Shown: in pieces, positions 52,797 to 62,100 of the stretch | How positions within the stretch are numbered: position 1 is the first letter of the stretch | Layout: every line of letters starts with the position of its first letter | Assembly (NCBI RefSeq): GCF_029643245.1 | Contig: NZ_CP116398.1 | Location: 1,674,001 to 1,738,000 of the forward strand | Source of the DNA: Methylomonas sp. EFPC3 | Lineage (GTDB): Bacteria; Pseudomonadota; Gammaproteobacteria; Methylococcales; Methylomonadaceae | Direction: 5' to 3' | Length of the DNA: 64,000 bases | Position numbers and translations under genes: made by a program | The notes under the pieces: generated by a model | What the model saw: only the letters and a program-made list of their open reading frames with translations | Told to the model about the DNA's origin: nothing | Database searches by the model: none

Positions 52797-52830
52797 GCCG
52801 GGCCGGCCAAATCCTTATGGCCGGCCCGGC
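52797..52830. terminator. 13-bp perfect GC-rich stem-loop after the bacteriocin operon
   Basis: GCCGGGCCGGCCA (52797-52809) and its exact inverse (52818-52830) enclose an 8-base loop, between the end of the six-Cys protein gene and the creD promoter. The stem is very stable; no U tract follows on the minus strand, so terminator function is likely but not certain. Confidence 0.5.
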
Positions 52831-52897
52831 ATCGGCTTTTGGCTGCGTCCGCTCGATGGCGCAGCCGAAAACCGTTCCCTTACTCAAACTCGCGCCG

Positions 52898-53266
52898 CTA
52901 ATCGGCGGAACAGACCCAGCCTTGAATGCAGGCTTCCATGCAGGCCGGGGTAGAGGTGAACAAACAGAATTTTTCGATCGGGTTTAGATCCGGCACCGCA
53001 TTCAAATCGGCGACGATGGTGTTCAAGGCATCCAGCCGCCCCAGGCTGCGGGTCCGTTCCCGGCTGTAATATTCGGTATTGGGCAAATTGTTGATACAAG
53101 CCTTTAATTCCGCAGGCGTCGACGCGCTAAGCACGCAACTGCGTTCGTACCGGGTAATGGTCGGCAGCCGGCCGAATAGTTTGGCGATGTCGGCCGGCGC
53201 CGAAACCGCGGCGGTACTGGCGCATACGCCGCATGCAAGCAATAGATAAGTTATCCACGTCTTCAT
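52898..53266 (-). CDS. secreted six-cysteine protein downstream of the bacteriocin exporter
   Basis: 122 aa with a clear signal peptide (MKTWITYLLLACGVCASTAAVSA). The mature part has exactly six Cys (44, 57, 101, 109, 113, 119), which suggests three disulfides in the periplasm. A ribosome site (AGGA) precedes the start. The gene follows the C39-peptidase ABC gene by 100 bases on the same strand and before the stem-loop at 52797, so it is probably the last gene of that operon. A role in immunity, oxidative folding or as an effector is possible; no family is recognised. Confidence 0.7.
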   Translation of the reverse strand: MKTWITYLLLACGVCASTAAVSAPADIAKLFGRLPTITRYERSCVLSASTPAELKACINNLPNTEYYSRERTRSLGRLDALNTIVADLNAVPDLNPIEKFCLFTSTPACMEACIQGWVCSAD

Positions 53267-53366
53267 TTCGTGTGTCCTCGGTTGCGGTCCGGGGCGGAAG
53301 CGACACCCGGACCGGTTCTGATCAGGAACTCGCCCCCTTCGGGCAAGGCTTCCGCTCCGGAACCTG

Positions 53367-55487
53367 CTACGCTGCCTGCGATACCGCCTCGCAGCGGCCG
53401 CGCTGGGCCAGGGCCTGCAAATCGATCACCCGGTCCACCGAGGCGATGGTCTCCGGGCGGTGAGCGATGATGATGCGGGTCAGCTTCAATTGCTGAATCG
53501 CGCCGTTCACCAAGCGCTCCCGCGCCACGTCCAGATGGCTGGTGGCCTCGTCCAAAACCAGAATCTTCGGCCGTTTGTATAAGGCCCGCGCCAGCAACAC
53601 CCGTTGTTTCTGGCCGCCGGACAATACGGTGCCCATATCGCCGATCAACGTGTTGTATGCCATCGGCATCGCCACGATATCCTGGTGTACCGCCGCCAGT
53701 TGGGCGCAGGTTTCGATCCAGGCCTGGTCCGGTTCCGGATCGAAGAAACAGATGTTGTCGGCGATCGAACCGGCGAAGAGTTGGTCTTCCTGCATCACCG
53801 CCGCGACCATGTCCCGGTAGTCACGGTTGTCGATTTGCGGCAAGCGCACGCCGCCGACCAATATTTCGCCGGAGCTCGGCTGCAACAGGCCGAGAATCAA
53901 CTTGGCCAGCGTGGTCTTGCCGTATCCGGACGGACCGACGATGGCCACCGATTCGCCGGCCTGGATGTCCAGACTCAGATTGCTGATCACCGCCGGTTCC
54001 GACGGCGCATAACTGAATGCCAGATCGCGGATTTGCAGCGAGGCCGGCAAGTCGCGCTGGCCGCAGCCCAAGCCGGCGCGCTCGGTGTCGGCCAGGGCAA
54101 TGTCGGCCACCCTTTCGGTGTGCAGGCCCAGCATTTTGAATTCGATACTTTTCTCGATGAAGCTGCCGACCCGATGGGTGAATTGGTCCTTGAACGACAT
54201 GAAGGCAAACAGCATCCCCACCGAAAAACCGCCGTCCAGAATGAACAGCGCGCCAAGCCAGACCACGGCGATGTTTTCCAGGCCGAACAACAGGCTGTTC
54301 AGCGCCTTGTAGACGATGCCCAGCTTTTGCACGCGGATGCCGGCGTTGAAGTGGTCCACCATCAGATTCTGGTAACCGACCTTGCGTTGCAACTCGCGGT
54401 TGAACAACTTCACGCTCTGCATGCCGCGCACGGTTTCCAGCAGATTGGTCTGCTGTTTGGCGCCGCGCAGGATTTGTTCCTCGGTCGCCAGCCGCAACGG
54501 CGTAAACAGGCTCAGCCTCAACAAACCGTATAGCGCGGCGGCCAGGCAGACGATGGCGGCCAGTTTCCAGCTATAGACCAGCATCATCGCCAGCGTGGCC
54601 AGCGCCATCGCGCCGTCGACGATGGCTTCCAGGAAGCCGGTGGTCAGCGTGCGTTGGATCACGTTCAACGATTCGAAGCGGGAGACGATGTCGCCGAGAT
54701 GGCGTTTTTCGAAAAAACTCATCGGCAATTGCAATAAGTGACCGAACAGATTGCTCAGCAATTGCAGATTGGCCGAGGTGCTCAAGACCAGAACCACCCA
54801 GGAGCGCAATGCGGTAATCGCGGTCTGGATCAGAAACAGTAACAAAAAGCCCAAGCCCAGCACCGTCAGCAGGTTGTCGTCGCGGGCCACGACCGCGTTA
54901 TCGACCACCAATTGCATAAAAAAAGGCGCGACGATGGCAAACACTTCAATGGCCGCAGCCAATAAAACGATTTGCCAGATCGCGCCGGCGGCCCCATCCA
55001 ACTGGCCAATCAGGCGGGAGAGCTTGATTTGTTGACGTTCGGTTTTCGGCGTAAAGCTTTGGGTCGGCATCAGTTCCAAAGCGATGCCGGTGAAATGTTT
55101 GGAGATGTCGCTAAACGGCAGATTCAGCACGCCTTTGGCCGGATCGTGTATTGTCGCCACTCCGCGCTTGACCTGGGTCAACACCACGAAGTGGTTGAAA
55201 TCCCAATGCAGGATCGCCGGCAGGCTCAGCTTGCTCAGCTCCGGCAAATCGACTTTGACCGGGCGCGAGGCCAGATGCAACTGGTCGGCAATGCGGATCA
55301 AATGGTTCAAGGTCGAGCCTTTCAAGGACACCGAAAACTTGCGACGCAAACTGGCGACGTCGAGCCGGTGGCCGTGGTATGAAGCCACCATCGCCAGACA
55401 GGCCAGCCCGCATTCGGCGGCTTCGGTTTGCAGAATCGACGGCGTTTTCTTGCGGCCGGAAAAATCCAGCATGGCTTGTATGCTCAT
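53367..55487 (-). CDS. peptidase-containing ABC transporter (PCAT; bacteriocin/microcin exporter)
   Basis: 706 aa. An N-terminal C39 peptidase (about 15-140) has the catalytic triad Cys26 (TEAAECGLAC), His99 (WDFNHFVVL) and Asp115, with Gln20 as oxyanion residue. Six membrane helices follow (about 165-440), then an ATPase with Walker A GPSGYGKTT, signature LSGGQKQRVLLARA, Walker B ILVLDEATSHLD and His in IAHR. Such CvaB-type exporters cut double-glycine leaders while exporting the peptide. The two precursor peptides at 57225-57729 carry matching leaders. The gene starts 2 bases after the adaptor gene. Confidence 0.95.
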   Translation of the reverse strand: MSIQAMLDFSGRKKTPSILQTEAAECGLACLAMVASYHGHRLDVASLRRKFSVSLKGSTLNHLIRIADQLHLASRPVKVDLPELSKLSLPAILHWDFNHFVVLTQVKRGVATIHDPAKGVLNLPFSDISKHFTGIALELMPTQSFTPKTERQQIKLSRLIGQLDGAAGAIWQIVLLAAAIEVFAIVAPFFMQLVVDNAVVARDDNLLTVLGLGFLLLFLIQTAITALRSWVVLVLSTSANLQLLSNLFGHLLQLPMSFFEKRHLGDIVSRFESLNVIQRTLTTGFLEAIVDGAMALATLAMMLVYSWKLAAIVCLAAALYGLLRLSLFTPLRLATEEQILRGAKQQTNLLETVRGMQSVKLFNRELQRKVGYQNLMVDHFNAGIRVQKLGIVYKALNSLLFGLENIAVVWLGALFILDGGFSVGMLFAFMSFKDQFTHRVGSFIEKSIEFKMLGLHTERVADIALADTERAGLGCGQRDLPASLQIRDLAFSYAPSEPAVISNLSLDIQAGESVAIVGPSGYGKTTLAKLILGLLQPSSGEILVGGVRLPQIDNRDYRDMVAAVMQEDQLFAGSIADNICFFDPEPDQAWIETCAQLAAVHQDIVAMPMAYNTLIGDMGTVLSGGQKQRVLLARALYKRPKILVLDEATSHLDVARERLVNGAIQQLKLTRIIIAHRPETIASVDRVIDLQALAQRGRCEAVSQAA

Positions 55488-55489
55488 GG

Positions 55490-56737
55490 TTACACCCGTC
55501 CGGCAATGCTATAGAGCGGTTCGAAAATCCAGTCGATCAAGCGGCGGTGATCCAGCCAGATGTCGGCATCCAGCAACATGCCGGACTGCAACGGGATCTC
55601 CTGGCGATAGGCCTGCACCGACTGTTTATCCAGCACGACCGTGACCCGGTAAACCGCTTCCTGCAAGGTCACCGGCAAATCCGCGTCCTTCGGCGTGATC
55701 AGCGTTTTGGCGATTTCGACGATACGCCCCCGGTGGCTGCCGAAACGCTGGTACGGAAAGGCCTGGTAACGGATCGCCACGGTTTGGCCGGTCTCGACGA
55801 AACCGACCGCGCTGGACGGCACCAGCAGTTGCGCCTGCAATTGGGCGCCGGCCGGCAAGATCGACAATAACGGATTGGCGGTGCCGGCATTTTGGCCCTG
55901 TTCGGCCAGAATCGCGGTCGCGGTGCCGTCGTGCGGTGCGGTGATGACGATGTTGCGCCGGGATTCGGATTCGGTGATGTTCTGGGTCAGGGTCGAGATG
56001 TTGCGTTCGATTGCCGCCCGCTGGTTTCTGAACTTCATCTGGCTGCCGTCCACTTCCAACTGGGTGGCGCGGATGTCGCGCTGCAACGTCATTTGGATGC
56101 GTTGCAAGGCCTGCAATTTGGCTTGGTGGTCCAGCCATTCGTCCTGTTTTTGCTGGGCCTGTACCGCCGAGACGAATTTAGTTTGGAGCAACTGCTGGTA
56201 GCGCTGCAGCGTGGCTGCCGCCCCGGCCAAACGTTGCTGCTGGGTAGCGATCTCGCTGTTGACTTGCTGCAGTTCGCGTTGCATGCCTTGCCAGCGGTCC
56301 AGCAAGGCGCGATATTGAATTTGGTCGATTTGTTCCTGCTTGCTCAACTCGGTTTCCAGGCTTTCCCGGCGCTGCTTGAGCTGTTCGATCGCGGCGGCCT
56401 GGGCCTGCGGCGTGTCGCGGGAACTGCTGTCGGTGGACAACACGAACAAGGTATCGCCGGCTTTTACGGTTTGGCCTTCCTTGACGTGCTTCTCGATCAG
56501 GGTGCCGGCTTGCGGCGGGTAAACTTTGATCAAACCCATGCTCGGCGCCAAATAACCGCTGACATGGGATTTGCGGGTGTATTCGCCCCAGAAGGCGAAG
56601 GCGATCAGCAGCACCGCGCTGCTAACCGCCAATGCGGTAAGTAAGGAAAACGGCAAAGCTTCCACCCGTATCACCTCTCCCAAAGGCTTGTCTCTTTTGT
56701 AATCCAAGGCTTGTTGTCGAAATAATGCCGGTTTCAT
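55490..56737 (-). CDS. HlyD/CvaA-type membrane-fusion protein of the bacteriocin exporter
   Basis: 415 aa. One N-terminal membrane helix (about 30-50, FSLLTALAVSSAVLLIAFAFWGEY) precedes a lipoyl half (GLIKVYPPQAGTLIEKHVKEGQTVKAGDTLFVLST), a long coiled coil (about 115-270) and the second lipoyl half (NIVITAPHDGTATAILAEQGQNAG). A C-terminal beta-domain closes it. The start KPALFRQQALDYKRDKPLGEVI is typical of CvaA-type adaptors of peptide exporters. It connects the PCAT transporter with an outer-membrane TolC channel, which is not encoded in this operon. Confidence 0.93.
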   Translation of the reverse strand: MKPALFRQQALDYKRDKPLGEVIRVEALPFSLLTALAVSSAVLLIAFAFWGEYTRKSHVSGYLAPSMGLIKVYPPQAGTLIEKHVKEGQTVKAGDTLFVLSTDSSSRDTPQAQAAAIEQLKQRRESLETELSKQEQIDQIQYRALLDRWQGMQRELQQVNSEIATQQQRLAGAAATLQRYQQLLQTKFVSAVQAQQKQDEWLDHQAKLQALQRIQMTLQRDIRATQLEVDGSQMKFRNQRAAIERNISTLTQNITESESRRNIVITAPHDGTATAILAEQGQNAGTANPLLSILPAGAQLQAQLLVPSSAVGFVETGQTVAIRYQAFPYQRFGSHRGRIVEIAKTLITPKDADLPVTLQEAVYRVTVVLDKQSVQAYRQEIPLQSGMLLDADIWLDHRRLIDWIFEPLYSIAGRV

Positions 56738-56782
56738 GCTGCCGTTCTCCTCTCACCTGTGCTGCGTTAAAGACCAAAGCAC

Positions 56783-57217
56783 TCAGATAACGCCGTAATC
56801 GGCGGCCAGTCGCATCTCGTCGCTGGGTTTGAGGTTATTGGTCACCACTTGCGGACATCTGAAACAAGCCGCCTTCCCCTCCTGGTTCCACCAGCGGCAA
56901 TCGGCGCGAATCGCGCACACCGGCAATTGCTCGGTAACCGACGGCGTAAAGCGCACGACTTTTTCGGCCAAGCGACATTTCGATTCCTCGGCGGCAAAAT
57001 GGCCGCATCCGCTGCAGGCGCAAGGCGCGGAGAAGCGAAACACTTCGGCCGGCGTCAACGGGCCGGCCATGGCCAGCACTTGCTCGGTGACCGGTTGCGG
57101 CGTATTCAGATAAGCCATTTCCGGCTGTTCCGGGGTACCGGCCACAACCCCGATGACTTGGGCTCCGTCCCATTCCGGCTGCGCGCTGGGGCATAACACT
57201 GCGTTATCCGAGGCCAT
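56783..57217 (-). CDS. eight-cysteine cluster protein of the bacteriocin operon, function unknown
   Basis: 144 aa. The C-terminal half holds eight Cys in an ordered pattern: Cys66, 68, 71 (PCACSGCGHF), 81, 101, 107 (ADCRWW), 118 and 121 (ACFRCP). This spacing suggests two metal or Fe-S sites or two disulfide-bonded knots, with no signal peptide, so a cytoplasmic Fe-S or zinc protein is more likely. It stands between the second precursor peptide gene (8 bases away) and the adaptor gene. It could be a maturation enzyme, immunity protein or redox partner. I recognise no named family. Confidence 0.75.
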   Translation of the reverse strand: MASDNAVLCPSAQPEWDGAQVIGVVAGTPEQPEMAYLNTPQPVTEQVLAMAGPLTPAEVFRFSAPCACSGCGHFAAEESKCRLAEKVVRFTPSVTEQLPVCAIRADCRWWNQEGKAACFRCPQVVTNNLKPSDEMRLAADYGVI

Positions 57218-57224
57218 GGCGCGC

Positions 57225-57506
57225 TCAACCCAGCCGGGTTGCTCCTTGGATACCGGCAGCCAAGCCGCCAGCGGCGGGGTTGGTGGCCAGGCCGTTGACG
57301 GCTTTGAATTGGTCGAACCATGGGCCGCCGGCGATGATGCCTTTGCTCAGCACCAGGCTGACCGAGGCGCCGCCGCTGACTTGCTCCAGCTCGGCGGCGC
57401 TCAATTCGCTGCCGGCCGCGGCGCGGGCCTGCAATGCGCGTTGCTTGCCTTGTTCGGCGAAAGCGGCTATGTCGTCGGCGGAAATCCGGGTAGTTTTATT
57501 TGACAT
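57225..57506 (-). CDS. double-glycine bacteriocin precursor peptide, 93 aa
   Basis: 93 aa with a GGAG ribosome site 7 bases upstream. The leader ends in LSAAELEQVSGG (residues 35-46), the classic double-glycine motif with hydrophobic residues at -4, -7 and -12, fit for C39 cleavage. The predicted core is 47 residues (from Ala47), rich in Gly and Ala with a GLAAG (GxxxG) motif, as in membrane-active class II bacteriocins. It has no Cys. It pairs with the peptide encoded 31 bases upstream and the exporter downstream. Confidence 0.88.
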   Translation of the reverse strand: MSNKTTRISADDIAAFAEQGKQRALQARAAAGSELSAAELEQVSGGASVSLVLSKGIIAGGPWFDQFKAVNGLATNPAAGGLAAGIQGATRLG

Positions 57507-57537
57507 GATTGTTCTCCAGACTGTGGTTGGAAAATCC

Positions 57538-57729
57538 TTAGCGCACCAGAACGTTCTGGGCCAAGGTTTTAACGTTGATCACGCTGGCGCCCGGATTGAT
57601 CACCGGCCAGAATTTGCGCGGAAACTGGCTCAAGTCGCCTTCCGGGCCGATCAGGCCGCCGGCCACCTGGGCTTGCTCCTGTGAGGTCAAGACTTGCAAG
57701 TCTTGGGTAAATGCGGGTTGTTTTGACAT
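57538..57729 (-). CDS. double-glycine bacteriocin precursor peptide, 63 aa
   Basis: 63 aa from the ATG at 57729, which has AAGGAG 7 bases upstream; the frame is open further but without ribosome site. The leader ends LTSQEQAQVAGG (residues 14-25), and the predicted core is 38 residues (LIGPEGDLSQF...). The core is Cys-free with PRKFWP in the middle and an amphipathic C-terminal half. Together with the 93-aa peptide it may form a two-peptide system. First gene of the operon; the upstream 565 bases include a CRP-type site at 58113. Confidence 0.85.
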   Translation of the reverse strand: MSKQPAFTQDLQVLTSQEQAQVAGGLIGPEGDLSQFPRKFWPVINPGASVINVKTLAQNVLVR

Positions 57730-58294
57730 TTTCTTGCTCCTTAAGACAGAACACACCGGACCGAATCGGTCGCGGACGAAACGCGGAGCGGAAACAGCCG
57801 ACGAGCGACCGTAACTCCGCCATTCCCCGTCGCAGGCCAGGCCGTGGACGGGTGCCGATACAGTAGCCAAGGCGGCCGCTGCCAGGCAGTGACAAATTGC
57901 ACGGCCGAGGTGTGGAGTTGTTAACCTGGGTATTCTCGGCGCTAGGTAAGCGGATTGATTCGGCTACAGCTTGCCTGGTGTTGGCCCAAACCCGGTAAGC
58001 GGCCCAGTTCAGCGTCAGCACCTCCAGCGCCATTTTCGACAGCTTGCTGCTGCGGCGGCGTTAGCTTAGCGGAACAAAAAAAACAGCGCCGCGACTTGAT
58101 TCACCGGAGATATGTGAAATACTTCACAGGACAAAGCGCTACGGTGCCGGCGCATTTGCGCGGTAAGCCCCGGCCGACTCGGTTTTTCACCCGGCACCGC
58201 TGCCCAAACTAAACCCATGGCCGTTTGCCGGAATTCACTGTTAAGGCCTGCTACCGCCCGTCAACCAAACATCAGAAAATGTAAAAACGCCGTT
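57730..58294. other. divergent promoter region between bacteriocin operon and Crp-family gene
   Basis: No gene is seen in these 565 bases; frames across it have no ribosome sites. It holds a perfect CRP-type palindrome (58113-58128) and a weaker, incomplete one AGTGACAAATTGCACG (57888-57903). Promoters for both directions must be here, but I could not assign -35/-10 boxes. Confidence 0.55.
58113..58128. promoter_or_regulatory. perfect CRP-type operator upstream of a Crp-family gene
   Basis: TGTGAAATACTTCACA matches the consensus TGTGA-N6-TCACA at all ten fixed positions. It lies 167 bases before the start of the Crp-family gene and 384 bases before the first bacteriocin precursor gene, on the other side. 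The recognition helix of the neighbouring regulator keeps the Arg-Glu pair that reads this half-site, so autoregulation is plausible. Confidence 0.7.
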
Positions 58295-58960
58295 ATGCAA
58301 TCCGAAGTTCTCGCTTGTCTCAACCAAATCCCGTTTTTGGCCGGCATGCCGGAAGAAGCGCTCAGCGCGCTGGCCTCGCGGGCCAAAGTCGTCAAATTCC
58401 CCAAGAAAGCCCTGATCATCTCCGAAGGCGACGATACCTGCTCGATGTATATCGTGTTGTCCGGCAAAGTCCGGGTGTTCAGCAGTAACGAAAAGGACAA
58501 GGAAGTGACTTTGCTGATTCAGGAAGCCGGTTCCTACTTCGGCGAACTGGCCTTACTCAGCAACGAGCCGCGTTCGGCCGGCGTCGAAGCCATGGATAAG
58601 ACGGTTTGCGGGGTCATTTGCAAGGCTGACTTCATCCACTGGCTAAAACAGTACCCGGACGCCGCGATCGAGCTGCTTGGCGTGTTGGCGGAAAAAGTGC
58701 GGGCGTTGACCGAGAAAGTCAAACAGATGGCGCTGTCCAACGTCTACGAACGCACCATCAAGATATTGCAGGACATGGCCGAAAAGGACGGAGACATTTA
58801 CGTGATCCACAACCGGCCCACCCAGCAGGAACTGGCGACCATGGTTGGCTCGTCACGGGAGATGATCAATAAAGTGATGAAGGAATTGACCAAGGGCGGC
58901 TACGTCAGCGTCGACGATAAAACGCTGCGCATCCTGCACACCCCGCCGGCATCCTGGTAG
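58295..58960 (+). CDS. Crp/Fnr-family transcriptional regulator with intact cyclic-nucleotide pocket
   Basis: 221 aa from the ATG at 58295; an upstream start at 58217 would add 26 unlike residues. The cNMP-binding domain (10-125) has the phosphate-binding cassette FGELALLSNEPRSA with Glu84 and Arg93-Ser94, as in cAMP-binding Crp. A long dimer helix (about 125-155) leads to a winged helix with TQQELATMVGSSREMINKVMKEL (176-198); Arg188-Glu189 match the residues of Crp that contact TGTGA. There are no N-terminal Fe-S cysteines, so it is not Fnr-like. It probably responds to cAMP; a CHASE2 sensor that may carry a cyclase is encoded 4 kb downstream. Confidence 0.9.
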   Translation: MQSEVLACLNQIPFLAGMPEEALSALASRAKVVKFPKKALIISEGDDTCSMYIVLSGKVRVFSSNEKDKEVTLLIQEAGSYFGELALLSNEPRSAGVEAMDKTVCGVICKADFIHWLKQYPDAAIELLGVLAEKVRALTEKVKQMALSNVYERTIKILQDMAEKDGDIYVIHNRPTQQELATMVGSSREMINKVMKELTKGGYVSVDDKTLRILHTPPASW

Positions 58961-59117
58961 CCGGCAAACTCGCCGTTCAGCCCCCATTAATCTGGCCGCA
59001 AGCCAGAACTTAATCCGCTTCCAAGCAGCGTAACCGCACCGGCGGCGAGTTAATTATTACCTTGATAATGTGACCACTTCGACTATATTGCAAAGAAAAC
59101 GCCACCTTGGAGAAATA

Positions 59118-62100
59118 ATGCGTTGTCTTGTGATTTGGCTCATGTTTTTATTTTCGCAGTTATGTTCTGCGGAAACAGCCGCCTTCGCGGCATGCAGCCA
59201 ATCGGCATCGGCCACCTTAGTCTCGCTGCAGGGCAGCCTTTATTTCGATCCCGACGGCCACGGCCGCTGGCAAGCGGCGCAATTAAACCAAGCGCTTTGC
59301 GAAGGCAGCCGGGTCCGGGTCGAAACCGATAGCCGCGCCAGCTTGCTATTGCCGAGCGGCATTACCTTACGTTTGAGCGGCGGCTCGGTCTTAACGCTAA
59401 ATCGTATCGGTCAGCAAAGCCCCACGCTGTTGGACATGGCAAAAGGCTTCATCCATTTCATCAGCCGCACCCCAAAACAACTGCAAATCACCACGCCGGT
59501 GGCAAACGCCGGACCGGAAGGTACCGAATTCGCATTACAAGCAGACTCGGCGACGGCTTCGCTGTGGGTCTACGAGGGCGGCGTACGCTTTTTCAACGCT
59601 CAAGGCGAAATTCGCCTGCACCCCGGCGAAGCGGGGCAAACCCAGCTCGGACAAGCGCCGCGAGCGCAGCTGGACATCAAACCGCGCGACGCCGTGAATT
59701 GGGCGCTCTACTATCCGCCGTTGCTGGACTATCCCAGTCACACTCAGCCGGTCGAGCCGGGTTTAAGCGCGGCGATTGCCGACTTTCGCCGCGGTCGAAC
59801 CGACCTGGCATTAACGGCCTTATCGGCTTTGGCCCCGGCCCAGCAAACGCCAGAGTTCTTGAAAGCCCGCGGCGCGATGCGTCTCAGCGTCGGCCAGACC
59901 GATGCCGCGCTACAGGACATCAACACTTTATTGGCAGCCAACCCGCGCGACGCCGACGCCCTGTCCTTGCAAGCCATTCTGGCGCTAAGCCAAAACCGCA
60001 AAGCCGAAGCCGACCGTCTGGCCTCCCAGGCGGTGGCCGCCGATGGCGGTTCGGCCGCGGCGCATTCGGCCCTGTCTTACGTGCAACAAGGCCGCTTCGA
60101 GCTGGAACCGGCCCAGGCATCCGCCGCGCGCGCCGCGGAACTGGCGCCGCACGATGCCCTGGTCTGGGCCCGGTTGGCCGAATTGCAACTGGCGCTGGGC
60201 CGGCGCGGTGAGAGCCGCGACTCTGCCGCCAAGGCCTTCCAGCTCGATCCTAATCTGGAACGTACCCAGACCGTGGCCGGTTTCTCGCACCTGTTCGATA
60301 CCGAAATCGATCAAGCCCGCCGCAGCTTCGAAACCGCAATCCGCTTGGATTCCAGCTCGCCACTGGCGCGGCTGGGTTTGGGACTGGCGAAAATCCGCGA
60401 CGGCGACCTGGAACAAGGCCGCCAGGAACTGGAAATCGCAGCGGTACTCGACCCGGAAAACGCACTGATCCGCAGCTACCTGGGCAAAGCCTATTACGAA
60501 GAACGCCGCGACAGCCTGGCAGCCGACCAGCTTGAACTGGCCAAGGAACGCGATCCGAACGATCCGACCCCCTATTTTTACGACGCCATCCGCAAACAAA
60601 CCACGAATCGGCCGATCGAGGCCTTGGCGGATATGCAGCAAGCGGTCGAACTCAACGACAAACGCGGGGTTTACCGCTCCAAGTTATTGCTGGACGAAGA
60701 CGCAGCCGCCCGCTCCGCCAACTTGGCCAGGATTTATAACGACCTGGGGTTTGGCAGAGTAGCTTTGAAGCAAGCCTGGAATGCGTTGGACTACCATTCG
60801 GCCGATCCGACCGCACACCGCTTCCTGGCGGACGCTTACCAGGGCCTGCCCGGCCAGCGAGTAGCCAGAGCCAGCGAGTTGTTGCAAGCCCAATTGCTGC
60901 AGCCGATCAACATCACCCCGGTGCAACCGCAACTGACTAACGAAAACATCGGCATCCTGAACAACACCGGCCCCGGCAGCCTATCGGTCAACGAATACGA
61001 TCCGCTGTACACCGCCAACGGTGCGCACATCGTCCTGAACGGCGCCTACGGTAGCCGCGACACCAAGACCGACAGCGCCATCGTTTCCGGCGTTTACAAC
61101 AATCTGTCGATGAGCCTGGGCCAATTCCATTACCAAACCGACGGCTTTCGCCAAAACGACGACTACCAGCAAAACATCTACGATGCGTTTGCCCAGTATG
61201 CTTTTTCTTCGGATTTCAGTATGCAGGTGGAGTTGAAGTCGGAGAAGATCCGGGCGGGAGATGTCGCCACACGATTAAATGGAAACCACGACACAACCCT
61301 TAGGCAACTCAACAACCAGGATACGGCTCGCATTGGCGCGCATTACCGCATCGATCCGGAACAAGACCTGATCGCCTCCGGATTTTATACATCAAAGCGT
61401 GAGGTAACAGGCAATCAAGTAACCGACGTTTCTTCGCCGAATGACCTCAACTGGAATATTGACTCAACTTCGCGAAACACTCGAAGCGTCGGGTATCAAA
61501 CCGAATGGCAGTACATTTTTCACCCCGAGAATTTCGAAATGATTGCCGGCTTGGGTTATTTAAACTTGGAAAACCATTTACACGCCAACGAAGAAGTCAA
61601 TTTTTTTGTACCGCCGGCCTTTATAGAGAATTATTCAACCCGACAAAAATTCGATACCGATCATTTCAACGGCTACATTTATACCAAACAGCACTTTGGC
61701 CGCAGCATCGTCACTACATTGGGATTAAGTTTCGATTCCATCACCAACCAACTTAATCAGTTTGACTCTGTGCTAAGCAACTCGTTTGGCGATTCCGGGC
61801 CCTTTCGCCGAGCTCCAGACCTAATTGAACGTCAGCAGTTAAACCCGAAGTTTGGCATAACCTGGAATCCTATCGAGAACCTGACAGTCCGCGCCGCTGC
61901 ATTTAGAACGCTAAACCGCCGGCTGGCAGCCAACCAAACCATAGAACCCACGCAAATTGCCGGCTTTACTCAGTTTTACGATGAAAACAACAGCGCAAGC
62001 GCTTGGCGCTATGGATTTGGGATGGATTACCACCCATTGAAAAACGTGTTTTTCGGTGGCGAGTTGAGTTGGCGAAACAGCAATCAACCCTCAAATGGCG

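Noticed and set aside
57888-57903. Third CRP-type site AGTGACAAATTGCACG ahead of the bacteriocin operon
   Set aside because: Only 7 of 10 consensus positions fit and the dyad is incomplete; kept only as a remark.
59069-59084. TGTGA half-site near the start of the FecR-TPR-barrel gene
   Set aside because: The second half does not follow at the right distance, so it is not a CRP-type palindrome.
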